In this document: piece by piece, positions 23,240-34,668 of the stretch
How positions within the stretch are numbered: the stretch's first letter is position 1
Layout: the number at the start of each line of letters is the position of its first letter
DNA from: Agrypnia vestita
Taxonomy: Eukaryota > Arthropoda > Insecta > Trichoptera > Phryganeidae
Direction: 5' to 3'
Assembly: GCA_016648135.1 (NCBI GenBank)
Contig: JADDOH010001552.1
Span: forward strand, 124,001 to 188,000
Length of the DNA stretch: 64,000 nucleotides
The notes under the pieces: model-generated
Database searches by the model: none
Seen by the model: the letters and a program-made list of their open reading frames with translations, nothing else
What the model was told of the DNA's origin: nothing
Translations under genes and position numbers: made by a program

Positions 23240-25880
23240 ATTCATCACAATTCAATTACAAAAGTTGAATTAATTGATGTACAATGGTTAGAAAACGAAG
23301 GAAAAATAAAGCTAAATCCTTTTCGCTTCTCGAATTCTATCGGCTCCTGCTTTGTTTATTGGCAAAAACTCCAGCTTGAACAAAGGCACGGACTATGGGA
23401 AATACTTTCCCATACACGAGTACCTATTTATATTTGTATTTGCGCCCATTTGGTGCATTTTCTTTTCAAAGCGCTGAAATGGGGCTCGGAGTAATGTGCT
23501 AACGAAATACTGCAAAAGGCGGCTAAAAGTTGGGAGATTTTCGAAATGTCTGCTCGTATGTTTGAAGAATTTTTACGTCGTTCAATGCAATGAAAAATAT
23601 ACAATAAAAATAGTGTAGAATTTTTTTTCCTATTATTATTGGAATTATATGTAACATTACTTAAGAGTAATTAATTACAGAAGATTGTATGAAAAATTAC
23701 ATCGTCAACGCTGTGATAATGTTGTAAAAGAAACCAGTTTTAATTAACACGTGGTTCGTTTTACACAACAGTTTTAATTAATTCGACATCAAAAATTGTT
23801 ATAAATAAGATGACTCGTAAAATCAATTATCCTACTTATATCCTGATTGGAAGATTAAATATAACAATTATAAATATTAATGCAAACTGTGATCAATTTA
23901 AAAAAAAAAATTATAACCATACCATGCATAAGTGAGATTTTAAACGTTTAAACTAGGCATTCCTTTCACGGAGCGTAGTTATTTCATTACCTAAAATATA
24001 CGTACAACGATACTTGTGCCTTCTCATGCTTACGTGCAAAACACATTCTTTGATAAATTTAAAAATATTACAGTGGAAATGCATTAGATAAATAAAATAA
24101 TATAGGTTAAAAGTTAAAAGTAAAAAATAAAAAAGTGAAAAAACAAAATCGTACATCGAGCTGTAAATTGAATTGCTATAATAATAAAATGCTTGCTTAG
24201 TCACCAAGAGGTCAGTGGTTCAAACATGGTCATACAATGCCATAGAATATAACATATTCTAGGTTTATCTGAATGTAACCAAATTATTAAATTTACATAC
24301 AATAGCAATTGCACACACGTACAAAGGGCCCAGGGAAAAGAGAAGCTAAGTCCTCATTATGAGGTAAGGCTTTGACGCAGTTATGTGGTAATTTAGAGAC
24401 TCTACAAATAAGTCATAAAGACCAGATGAATTACACGCAATACCTGTTTGAAATATGAAATTATAAACGATTTTTTTTTTCTTAGTACAGACGAATTATT
24501 ATTCTGAATAATTTATTTAAATAAAACAGTCGCGTTTTTGTGTATAACGCAACACACACAAAATAAAAAATTAATTCTTAAAAATGTCTACGAATTTATA
24601 AAACAGTAGAGTAGGGTAAAAACGTGCGTTGTATTTAGGCTTGTTCTTGCAGTAGCATTGTTTATAGGCCACTGCGTTTTTATCGGCGTTTATATCTTTT
24701 AATATTCTCTTTCTCTGTTATTTGTTCAAAGATTTCAACAATTTTTTCACTAATTTATTAGTTATAAGACCAAAACTATTTTAGTTAAATGTTACAATAT
24801 TTAATATTATCAGCACCAATGATATAATAAACTGTAGATATTACAAGCGTGAAATCTTGGCAACACAAAAGTAAGGTGATTGCCTTACTTACATTCGTTA
24901 TCGAACGGACCTTCTTTGTGATCGGGCGCGACGTTACTCCAAAAAAAGTCCCGGGGGAAAAGGAACAAAGTATCGTACACTATTGTAAGAATGAGTATGT
25001 TATTTTACTCACCGTGACTTCAAATTAGCTGAGTTTTCTGTCCACACGCAGAGCATTTGTACCGTTATTTGTTCTCTTTCAATGGGATATTTGCTACACA
25101 TGAAAGCCGTCTAGTATGGGAATAACGTGTCTATATTATAATATGTCATGATCAGCACTATGAAACTTTTCCAATATACATCAACCTAATAGCATGCATT
25201 TATTTACTATCTTCTTTTTGTAAAAAGTTGAAAATATATTTCAAAAATATACATTCCAACAATTTAGTAGTAATCTTAAGCCCCACAACTTCAACTAACC
25301 AAATCCCTAGGTCTATAAAGTTTAAATACCGTTTCCTTAGAAAAATGTGACTTATCACCTCCTTTGCCTGGACCTGAAGTCTTCCAAGTTTTGACATCCT
25401 ACCTAGTTTAGATTACCTAGATTTATTACAACGAACAAACAAACTTCACAGAAAGTACGGGTAACGGCCCGTCATCACACGTACATTGAATAAAATAGTT
25501 TGCATCTGAGAGGAGAGAAAATATTGAAGTACAAACATACTCGGGATGTTTATTTCAAATACAATGAACACTAATAAAAAGTTACAGCTGCCCCAAAAAA
25601 AGTAAGCAAGTCATAAAACATTTTCCCAGCCCTGCTGGAGTAGAATACATACTCGTAGTTCAACAATATTTGGGGTCAGAACATTAAATATGAAAATGCT
25701 TTAAGCAAAGAATCTGAACCCTCTTTCTCAAAATCTCCCTGGCATTACATTTTTTTCTGAAAAATATGCCCCATAAAGTCTTTGAAAAATAGTCGCCGAC
25801 CTTTCGCGTGCCATTAATAGGTACAATATATTTTTGGTTTCGTAATAATATGTTGGGGATTCTTGAAGGACAGAATGAGA
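23240..25880. other. Intron stretch without recognisable features
   Basis: AT-rich DNA with a faint tRNA-like box B near 24215 and no other repeat or coding signal that I could support. Confidence 0.5.
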
Positions 25881-26384
25881 AGGGTAGGAGCGAGTGGCGT
25901 AACTACTGCCTGGGCAGCCGCCCCAAGGTCCGGGTCTCACGGGGGGCCGAAATCATTATTATAATAATCGAAAAATTTACAGCATAGGTTTAAAGTCTTA
26001 GTGAAAAATCACATATGTGTATTTTTATATTAAATTGAAAGTTATTTCCTGGCACCATCGACGAGTATGTAGGTACTATGTATTGAATGAAAATATATAT
26101 AATTAATTGGCATGGCAGATACTTTGTGATGCAACATGATTATTTTCATTTTGATTAAGCTATCTTTGCACTACTCGCACGTTGAGTTATTTTGTCAGTT
26201 ATTAAAAATGTCTTAATTTGGAAGTTATTAATTGTCGCTAGTTATAAATAACTTGATTAGAGCAACTGCTCCATTGGAAATTAAAAAACTCACAACATTT
26301 AGTTAAGAAAAAAGTCAAAATAGATAGCCAATCCATTTGAAGCAAGCATGTTTGCATATTGAAAAAATGTAAATAAAAAATCTT

Positions 26385-26575
26385 ACAGAAAACCTTTATA
26401 CTTTAAGCTTATGAGAAATGGAAACCAAATCGTAACGCCTAAATTTAAAACAACTCAAATGCAGAACCACTTTATTTATAAAGTCATTAACTACCACAAT
26501 AATCTTCCTGTCGAGATATGCCGCATCAATAACCTTTCAGAAGAAATTTTAAAAATTAAAACTTTTTAAAATCCT
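26385..26575 (+). pseudogene. LINE ORF2 C-terminal fragment
   Basis: Conceptual translation includes TPKFKTTQMQNHFIYK followed by VINYHNNLPVEICRINNL and a stop. The KFKTT...NHFIYKG...YNxLP pattern is that of LINE ORF2 C-termini. It lies inside the possible hAT composite at 25891-27307. Confidence 0.7.
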
Positions 26576-26910
26576 AAAAGTAAACTTAAATTCATAAATC
26601 GTTAAAATTACAGATTTTTTTCTAAATACTTCAATACTTTTCATTATCTAATTATCTTCTATTGCCACCAGTATTATCAAATGATTCACATATGTAACTA
26701 TATACCAGATAAGAACTGAGGCTCCCTTATCGGAATCAGGAGCTTTTCTTCACTGATGAGGTATGCAAGACTAACAAAATCTAAAAGTATATTAATTTAA
26801 TATGTAAATATGTAAGATTAATATTTGTACTTTATTTTATAGGACAGCAGTAGTAGAAATAACTATAAGTAATTAAATGTTACGGCGTTTACCTTGTGGA
26901 AATCCATTAT

Positions 26911-27110
26911 GAATAAATAATGAAATAAAACAATCAACTTTGTTTTTTTCCACTTATATTTAAGCCACTTGTTTCACTACATGTTTCGTACTACTACGTC
27001 TTAATTCACCTGATGAAGGAAACGGACGTTTCCGAAACATGTAGTGAAACAAGTGGCTTAAATATAAGTGGAAAAAAACAAAGTTGATTGTTTTATTTCA
27101 TTATTTATTC
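26911..27110. repeat. PLE terminal repeats as a palindrome, second family
   Basis: Left arm 26911-26988 and right arm 27033-27110 are reverse complements of 78 bp. The spacer contains the first half of a hammerhead-like core, which the right arm completes. The arm sequence differs from the 3162 family outside the shared GAAACATGT and ACAAAGTT blocks. A short minus-strand frame starting MDFHKV lies immediately outside the left arm (26910), in the position where other copies start MSPQ. Confidence 0.86.
27003..27050 (+). ncRNA. Hammerhead-ribozyme-like motif, second PLE family
   Basis: Core CTGATGA (27010-27016), extra A, stem II GGAAAC/GTTTCC closed by GGAC, then GAAACATGTA. Stem I pairs TTCAC before the core with GTGAA after the predicted cleavage site, five pairs. 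Stem II and stem I both differ from the 3247 family yet remain complementary, which supports a real RNA fold. Confidence 0.68.
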
Positions 27111-27314
27111 GTAGAAATAACTATTTGTTCATTCACTTTTTTGAAAGATATGTACCAAACAGCAAGTATTTTAAATATAAAAATTAAATAAACATATGAA
27201 AATAAATCTCTAGTAGGCAGTAATCGTCAATTAAAAAAAAGTGGTGCATTCTTGGAGGAGGGGCCCATGTTTACCTGGGGGGCTGGTTATATGTTGCTAC
27301 GCCACTGGTGTCCT

Positions 27315-29590
27315 CAGAAACTCGCAAAATTACAAGTTATGTGAGTGATCGTAATTTTTGCGAAGAACGTATACTTAAATTGATTCTAAATTAACAGTTC
27401 TCCTAAGAATTAAACAAATTATTAAATTATGAATAATGTAAACGAGATTGCGAAAGACCAACCCGCTGTTAGATTAATTTTCCCATTATTTTAATAGCCC
27501 TGGATATTTTTCGCAATTTAAGCTGACTCTCTGAACAAGCTGTGTGTCGAAGATAAAACTGTAATGTTGCAAACATTAAAATACTAAAAAAAATGGCGCA
27601 GTTAATTAAAAAATATGGCGGCAGTAAAAAAAATTTACAGAAGAAAGTATTTCATGGTATTATCTCAGTTGTCAAACAGATATAAAGTGATTTACGGGGG
27701 ATTTACATGTAACCCTTTAGGATAAACAAATCTCCAGATCATTGAATAAAACGAATTAAGTATCAATTAATGGTGACAGAGATTGGCATTTGAGTCAACA
27801 TCTGACGCAATAGAGATTAAAGGATAATTAACAAATAAAGTAAACCCTCAACATATTGGATTTTAGTCGAAATAGGAGAAAAACAGGAATTAATTTCAAG
27901 ACGAAACGGATGTTTGTCCGGGATTGGCTGGTCGGAACCCAAATAATAAAATAACATTTGTAAACTGAACTATACATATGGAACACAAGTGAATAAGTCA
28001 AATGTAGAGGTGGGTAGTTCGCGAACGAACGGGGCTTTTAGATTTAAATAGAGATACAGTTCCCAAAGTTCGTGAACTAGACTGAACATTGAACTAATGA
28101 GCTGAGAGAACTGAATACTTGATACAAAATATGGTCTATGGTCTATGTGATAAAACTACAACTGACTCACAAATTGGACATAATAAGGTCACTGTTTTAT
28201 CATCGCTAGCTGCAGGCTCATATCATTACGATATCTGAGAAAGTAATAAAATTGTAAGTTATTTGAAAAATACAATACGTCAAAATTTACGTGTATTTCT
28301 AATTAAATTGTAATACTTAATCATTTTTTTGAAAACCCTTTTTTACTCCGTACTTGCAGTCTTATCTTTCTGTTCAACAAACGATGAACTAAATATTACA
28401 TGATGAGCACAATGTCATTTGGGATACGTGAACTACGAATAGATCGAACGAACGTGTCTAAAAGACCCGTTCATTGTAGTGATACAGATCCACTGATACC
28501 TACATATCATCTGAACGAACGATTCTTACAGGTCTAGTCAAATGTTCAAAGCAATGGCGTAACAAACGGTGCCCAACGGGCGTCAAACACGCGGTGTCAC
28601 CATTACAAAGCGGTCATAAACGTGAGCTTCAATCATTAAAAACATTTCTGGATCATGATAAATAAATTAATAGCCACCTCCTCCACTAATTACGACACCA
28701 CTCATCGGCATCAGTTTGGAAAAAGTAAAATTATATTTTTTTCGAAGCGCGTGCTTACAATAACAAATACGTTTAAAAGTACCCACTTTGATGATTAATG
28801 AAAACAGATTTGATTGTTATATTGCAATTTTAGAATAAAGGGTATGGTAGTTTTTTTCAGTGTATGTTTCTAAATTGTCAACAATTTGTTTTGTTTTAAA
28901 TATCATAAATGCACGTTCTGAAATTGAATTTCTGAAAAACTAATTTTCCCACTGATTTCATAAAATTATCCAAATGTATGTAGCCAAGAAGTAATCAGTT
29001 GCGACGGAAATCGACACATATAATTGGCGGCATTGAACCACAAAGAAAAAATATCATTTTTATTATTTTTCAGTAAAGTTATATCATTTTCTTATTAAAT
29101 TAAGGGAAGGATATTTATATTAATTAAAAAAAAACGGTGAAGCAAACATTTTAGAGACGAATCTTTAATTTATGTGCTAAAAAGAACTCACCAGAAGTTG
29201 GGAGAAAATTGCGATTACAAGAATTTTTTTCGAGTATTAAAAATTATAATTAGCTTCAGTACATCTCCCAGTATTTTTGAATAGAAAAATCGTATGCATT
29301 CAAAAATAAATTCATCATGCTTGGCGGTACAGACATTTATTTTAAATAGAGCCATCTTTGGTTTAAATCGAATATTATTACCGACGCAAGAAGTCTTCAG
29401 TTTGCGCATATTGACGCTAGGTGTCGATCACAGATTTAAAGCGACTGAAAAATTAAAATTAGCGTAGGTACTTGGTTAAAATAAACCATTCTAACATAGG
29501 TATTTCTCCTCGGGTTAAGGAGAAGGCAGAGAGGATGGAGCGCCACATTCTTCTGTCCTGACTGTATTAATTTGGATTACTAATCTTCGT
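27315..29590. other. Intron stretch without recognisable features
   Basis: AT-rich single-copy-looking DNA. The short frames here have no domain and no compositional support. Confidence 0.5.
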
Positions 29591-29599
29591 AAAAAAACA

Positions 29600-29705
29600 T
29601 ATATTTTACGAAAACAGATAGAAAACGCAGTAACCGATGGTTTAAACGATAGATTGTTACCGATAGATAAACGAAACCAAGTTGATACAACCAGCCCTAA
29701 GCCTT
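29600..29705 (-). repeat. MITE end (GGTTGTATCAACTTGG)
   Basis: The minus strand begins GGGCTGGTTGTATCAACTTG and continues with a TATCGGTAACAATCTATCG stretch. The outer block recurs at 10338-10365 (CGGTTGTACCAACTTGGTTT). Ends of this kind are common in insect MITEs. Confidence 0.45.
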
Positions 29706-29889
29706 CTGTTGTTTTCCTTTACTTCATATTTCAGTAACACTCACGTCTTACATTTTTTCTGTTCTCACATTCATTCGTTCTAAAACAAGCATCTTTAGCG
29801 ATCTTATTTTAATCCTAATCCCGACGCATAAGTCAACAAGATGTTTTTCGTAATTTATTAATTATTTAAACTATCATAAAAAAGTATTT

Positions 29890-29955
29890 TTATATTAACT
29901 GTTCGAAGAATATTTTTTCTTCTTCTGTATGAAGGCTTGAACTTTGTGGTGACAC
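29890..29955 (-). pseudogene. PLE ORF-start fragment, isolated
   Basis: Nearly the same 60 bases as 34459-34519 on the minus strand. The start codon is changed to GTG. No terminal repeat is recognisable beside it, so it is a broken copy. Confidence 0.5.
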
Positions 29956-31509
29956 ATTGATTAATGATTTCATTTCTACTGCATTCAGTTTAATTTCGTT
30001 TCACTGCTAATATTCGAGTTGGTATCAGGACCCCATTATGTAATGTCAAGTTTGCATTCGAAATCACCTTTCATTTTATTTCCTGCAGTTGTCCTCCTTT
30101 CGGTATATTTTTCGTTTTTATCAACTACCACACTCAAAACGTTTAGGAGGAATTAATTTTTCCTTTTAAGATAAAATTAGGCCTACGTTTTTCATACAAT
30201 GCGTACAAATGCGTACAAAACCTTAGTATGCTAATTTATCAATAAATCTTTTATATTTCACTCTTTTTATGACGCGTCCAACCCTTTTCTCCTTCCGCGC
30301 GTATTATTCAATTCTATTCTCGCTCACGCAATGTCCGCTTTCCAGACAAATAGTGACGTAATCCAATATAAACACAAATAAATCTTCAAGAAAAATTCCA
30401 CCCTCGAAAGATATGAATGAACTATGATTAAAATATTGTTTACAGGAGCTTTCCAACTAAAACTGGGGCGGATCCATAATGAAAAAAGTATCACAACTTT
30501 TTTGTTGATTCTTAAAAGGAAAAGCGAGATCAACTCCTTTAATGGTACAGGCCGGGGCAAACTGGAAGGAGAAAAAAGTAGCCGAGAAGTCGGAGATTTC
30601 GAAATCCGCGGAAGAGGAAACTATTGAGACTCGCATCACCCTCAATTGTTCTCGGAAAAATAACCACTCAAAACTTTTGACCAATTACATTTTCTGGTAG
30701 CGAAATATACAAGAGAACAAACTTACGTAACACGCAAATATAAACAGAAAGTATAATACATAAGTTGCGGATAGAAGAAAGTGGGGTTCAAAGTTGTGAA
30801 GAATATTTCTGTAAATAAAATTGAATAATTTCTCTATAAACATCTTCAGTGTTTCGCATCGTTGCATGTTTTTTTGCATGAACTAATTAATTTGTAAATA
30901 CATATAGAAAAGTATTCAATTATGGAAATCTATATGTTAAACGTTTATGTGTGCCAAATCATACATAATAGTCAACATAATATTATGACATACTGGAAGT
31001 TTAGAACCGTTTTAGTTTAGTTGAAACCGATAATATAGGATATTGAGCAGTATTTCTTTTACACGTTTTTACTAAGCTTCACTTGTCTGTCAAAAAATTG
31101 TAATAAATATTTGATATACTTTCTGACCAACAATCGCTAAAAAATTTGTCAAAGAGGCCTACACCGGATGACAAAATAATAATCATTAATTAATTTCACA
31201 GAATCAGTTTAATTATTAAAATGATTTGAAATACTGACGAGATATTTTACCGGACATTGTATATGCCCATGACATCTCGGATTATTATTATAAAAGTGAT
31301 ATTTGAGTTTTGAGGTTAGCATTCGGAAAAGATACATGTCTTTGACGCAATTCGAATTGATTTGAAGATTTAATATGACGTTGACTAAAAAGGAGAAATA
31401 GTAATAATAAAAGCGTGGAGCGCTGAACCCCAACAATCATGTGCATTAAATAAGCTGCAGGTACGTTCACATCACTAAGTAAAAATCCCTTATCACGATT
31501 CAATTATTA

Positions 31510-31650
31510 TTTTTTCGCATCGATATTCTTACTTTACTCAAACTAAGTCAAATGCCTGTGCTATGAAAATAGGACAAACTTGCTGGTGTCCTGAATGAGG
31601 CTCGAACTACCAATCACCAGATCATTACGCGAGAGTCATGACACCGACTC
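31510..31650 (-). mobile_element. tRNA-derived SINE, family A
   Basis: Minus-strand copy with AGTTCGAGCC box B and the closing stem half ACACCAGCAAG; the body reads TTTGACTTAGTTTGAGTAA. Confidence 0.7.
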
Positions 31651-31939
31651 ATGCGATATTCCAACAAGATATTCAATTTGCACAACAAAATTGCTAACAT
31701 CCAGCTTTTGATTTTGTTGATGACATTATAAAAATATAATGTCATCGATCTTAGCGCTGTGGCTTAGCTGTTAAAAAATATGTTCCCCTTTTTGTCGTTC
31801 TTTATAAAAGCTTGTTTTTTAAACATAATATTTTTTGTTTTTATTTGTACAATTTTAAAAACATATCTAAACGTCTGGACTGTTAGTTATTGACTGGACT
31901 GTTAGTTGACTGAGCAGTTATTAATTATTTACACGTCAT

Positions 31940-32056
31940 CGTCCATTTTCGTTACGTTATCTTCTTTTAGGGTAATTTTTTTTATTGTAACGGAAGTTGC
32001 GCACGCACAGTATACGCATTTTAGCGAGAATGCGTGTAACGAAAACGCGAGACCAA
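31940..32056 (+). repeat. Short dispersed repeat (TGTAACGGAAGTTGCGC), fold-back copy
   Basis: Second copy of the repeat at 16350. Its ends (CATTTTCGTTACG and GTAACGAAAACG) are inverted relative to each other. Confidence 0.48.
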
Positions 32057-32404
32057 AAAATCAAATAAATCGGCTGGAGAAAGACTTGAACATCGAATTC
32101 GTGGACGGCAATGCGGCAACTACATGATATAGCCACCACCATCTCTTCGCACTAAATTATCTGTAAGAGCGCTACTTATCTAAGACGCCAAACATTAATA
32201 TAATAATTTTTTTGTTTGTTCGAGGTTATATTTCTGTAAGCATGAGTTTTCATTATTTTCATGAACTTAATAAAATAATCTACAATGATCAGTGTACATT
32301 TTTAAAACTCAATGCTTTAAGAGTCATTAATTTTGTCTTTATTTTAGTTTTTTAGTATAACTTAAACCGCGCATACGTACATGAGTAGGTACAAGAAGGA
32401 ATTT

Positions 32405-32573
32405 TCTTTAAATAAAAAAGCGAACGAGGAATGCGCGTCGCATCAATATTCTTATTATTTTCAAAATAAGCTAAACGCTTGTGCTATGAAAATATGATTA
32501 ACTTGCTGGTGTCCTGAAATTGGGCTCGAACCACCGACCTCACTGGTCACTAGGCGAGCGTTATGACGGTAAA
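32405..32573 (-). mobile_element. tRNA-derived SINE, family A
   Basis: Minus-strand copy with GGTTCGAGCCC box B and the CGCATTCCTCGTTCGC end. The body matches the copies at 31510 and 40736. Confidence 0.74.
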
Positions 32574-32999
32574 TTGGATTCGGTTTTATTTTACAACTGC
32601 TCGTAGTATTAGATATCTTTTTAATATTCCAACTTCTCGTGATTTGCGCTGATTTAGTACTTAAAAAGTAAAATTAAAGCCTAATCTGTCATTGTAGTCG
32701 TCTTTATTGCGTTTATCCCATCGCCGCAATATGAATTCCGCTTGTCGAGACATTAGGCCCTCGACCCTTATATGATAGGGGGAAGAAAATGATGATGATG
32801 ATGATGGCGATGAATCCTAGGATTCGTTTGTATATATTTTTGTGAAAAATATGTAAAATGGAACATATCTAAGAAAATAAGCGTAGAGCAAAAGAAAGAA
32901 AATAATAGTTCGGTGTAGGTGAAGTGAGTAAATACAAAAAAATATGTAAACATATCATAAAAATTTGATTTTATTCAATATTTATGATTTATCTTCAGT

Positions 33000-33505
33000 A
33001 AAAAATAGGACAATCATTAAAGTAATTAATTTCGAATACAAAAAAATTATTCGTTTTAATACAAGTCAAATAAGATGATTAAAACCTTTCAGAAATTTTA
33101 ATAATAATTTTTTTATTAATTTTATTTGACTTGTGGAATAATGTAAGTTACTTTAATGACTCTCCAACGTTTTAGAAAGTAATTTAGAAATAATAAAAAT
33201 AACGTTTTAGAAGTATTGAAAAAAAATGAAAGATTTGAAGACCTTAAGAAGCTAATATCCTTTAGAGAAAGTATTTTAACCGGTTACGCAAAAGATTTGT
33301 ATGATTGGTAACTGATTTTTCGCAATTCGACAGGAAACCATTGGTACTAGACACCAGTTTAATCTCAGGTACCGATCAGCCTTGTAAATTAAGGGTTTTA
33401 CCATCCCAAATCTCAACTTTGGTTCTTGAACATTTTCGACTTATAATTTAGGTAGCAATCTATCAGTTAAGTATTGCGGACTACCTCTGTTACACCCCGT
33501 ATTAA
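33000..33505. mobile_element. Family D remnant
   Basis: The fold-back at 33014-33165 has ACAAGTCAAATAA and its complement, as in the 47470 copy. The right end at 33410-33495 carries the inverted family D terminus (AACATTTTCGACTTATAATT, ending CTCTGTTACA). Confidence 0.5.
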
Positions 33506-34099
33506 TTTAGTCAGGGTTTTGAGGTTTCAAATCTATGTTTGCTACGCAACTCTAGTGCAGTGAAAATGAAATATATAATGTGAATATTGAATGTAAAAAA
33601 AATGTAAAAAATGTAAAAATGCGCGAGTGTTATTTACATCATGCTACGGGAGCGTAAATGGAATGCGTAGTGAATTTGAAATACAAATGAAAATCGCGAG
33701 TTCCAAATATGTACATTTGGAATAGTTCACGTGAATCTGGATTTACTTTGTTTTTCAGGATAATTGGGATTTGATTAAAGTGTACAGTTACATAGGCAAC
33801 ATTCTAAGCGCATAGTGGAAAATATGATCCTGTAGGAGGGACCTGTCGTCAGGGTGGACCGTCTTGTTACCGGGACAGGCGACCGGGAAATGTGTCACGT
33901 GGGAGGCTTCGAGGGGATGGTTGTTAATACGAAGGCTACCCGGAATGTAAGAAAGAGGAGGAATAACATGAGAATTATAAATTGTCAGGTAACCCGACAG
34001 AATATGTCAGTGTCATAGCCATACCACGCATATATATTTTTGACGTAAATTTTATCGGAAAAACCCCTCCCCACCGCGCGCTCCCCTGACCTACCCAAT

Positions 34100-34185
34100 T
34101 ATTTGAGTAAGTTATAATCTATACCTGATGATGAGAGGGACTACTCCTCTCGAAACTATAGTAGTAATTTAATAACTCATATTGT
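34100..34185 (+). ncRNA. Hammerhead-ribozyme-like motif, stand-alone, fourth family
   Basis: Core CTGATGA (34125-34131), extra T, stem II GAGAGG/CCTCTC (34133-34151, loop of seven), GAAACTATAGTA. Stem I starts TAC/GTA and may extend through an internal loop to TGAGT (34104-34108) with ACTCA (34175-34179). Unlike the other intact cores, this copy is not part of a palindrome. An ATTACAAAG block follows at 34193-34202, like the one in the PLE terminal repeats. Confidence 0.62.
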
Positions 34186-34426
34186 GTGTGTATATTACAA
34201 AGTAAAATAAAATGTATTTTAAAATATAATGTTGCACCACGAAGTATCTGCCAAATCTTTCAATGGTATTAAGTTTTTTTTTAAGTTTATCATGTTTTGA
34301 TCCTTAGGCAACCATATCTTCAAAATTTTTTTAAAGCTAAGAGGGGGACCCAGAATTTTTGTCCCTCTAGAGGAGATTCCATAGAGGGTTTTTCAAAGGC
34401 AGGGTCCGTTTTTTTAATAAAAATAT

Positions 34427-34519
34427 TTATTTTGAAAAATTAAAATAATGTAAATTTTTTAACTGTTCGAATAATATTTTTTCTTCTTCTGTATGAAGGC
34501 TTGAACTTTGTGGTGACAT
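34427..34519 (-). pseudogene. PLE ORF-start fragment
   Basis: Minus-strand frame of 30 codons beginning MSPQSSSLHTEEEKILFEQL, directly outside the left arm of the palindrome at 34527. It shares MSPQ and the EEE run with the other copies. Confidence 0.5.
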
Positions 34520-34571
34520 TATTATTAAAATAAAACACAAATTACTTTGTTTTCACCACTATATTAGATTA

Positions 34572-34618
34572 AAAAATCTACATGTTTCGAGAACAATGTT
34601 CTCTTCATCAGGATAATA
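34572..34618 (-). ncRNA. Hammerhead-ribozyme-like motif, third PLE family, sense to dystrophin
   Basis: Minus-strand core CTGATGA (34611-34605), extra A, stem II GAGAAC/GTTCTC with six pairs, then GAAAC (34588-34584), ATGTA. Stem I has three pairs (ATC with GAT). This is on the transcribed-as-sense strand of dystrophin. Confidence 0.66.
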
Positions 34619-34621
34619 CAC

Positions 34622-34668
34622 AATAATCCTGATGAAAAGAACATTGTTCTCGAAACATGTAGATTTTT
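34622..34668 (+). ncRNA. Hammerhead-ribozyme-like motif, third PLE family
   Basis: Core CTGATGA (34629-34635), stem II AAGAAC/GTTCTC with one end mismatch, GAAACATGTA. Stem I AATC/GATT gives four pairs. Confidence 0.62.

Larger units (their letters stand above)
25891..27307. mobile_element. Possible hAT remnant, composite
   Basis: Outer ends GAGTGGCGTAACTAC and, inverted, CAGTGGCGTAGCAAC resemble the CAGTGGCGTAG ends common in insect hAT elements. Both ends are flanked inwards by GGGGGG-rich DNA, unlike the AT-rich interior. The interior holds a LINE fragment (26385-26575) and the PLE palindrome (26911-27110). No transposase or 8-bp duplication was found. Confidence 0.45.

Noticed and set aside
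24180..24235. A tRNA-like box B (GTGGTTCAAAC) considered as a SINE head.
   Set aside because: No box A, body or tail shared with other copies could be shown.
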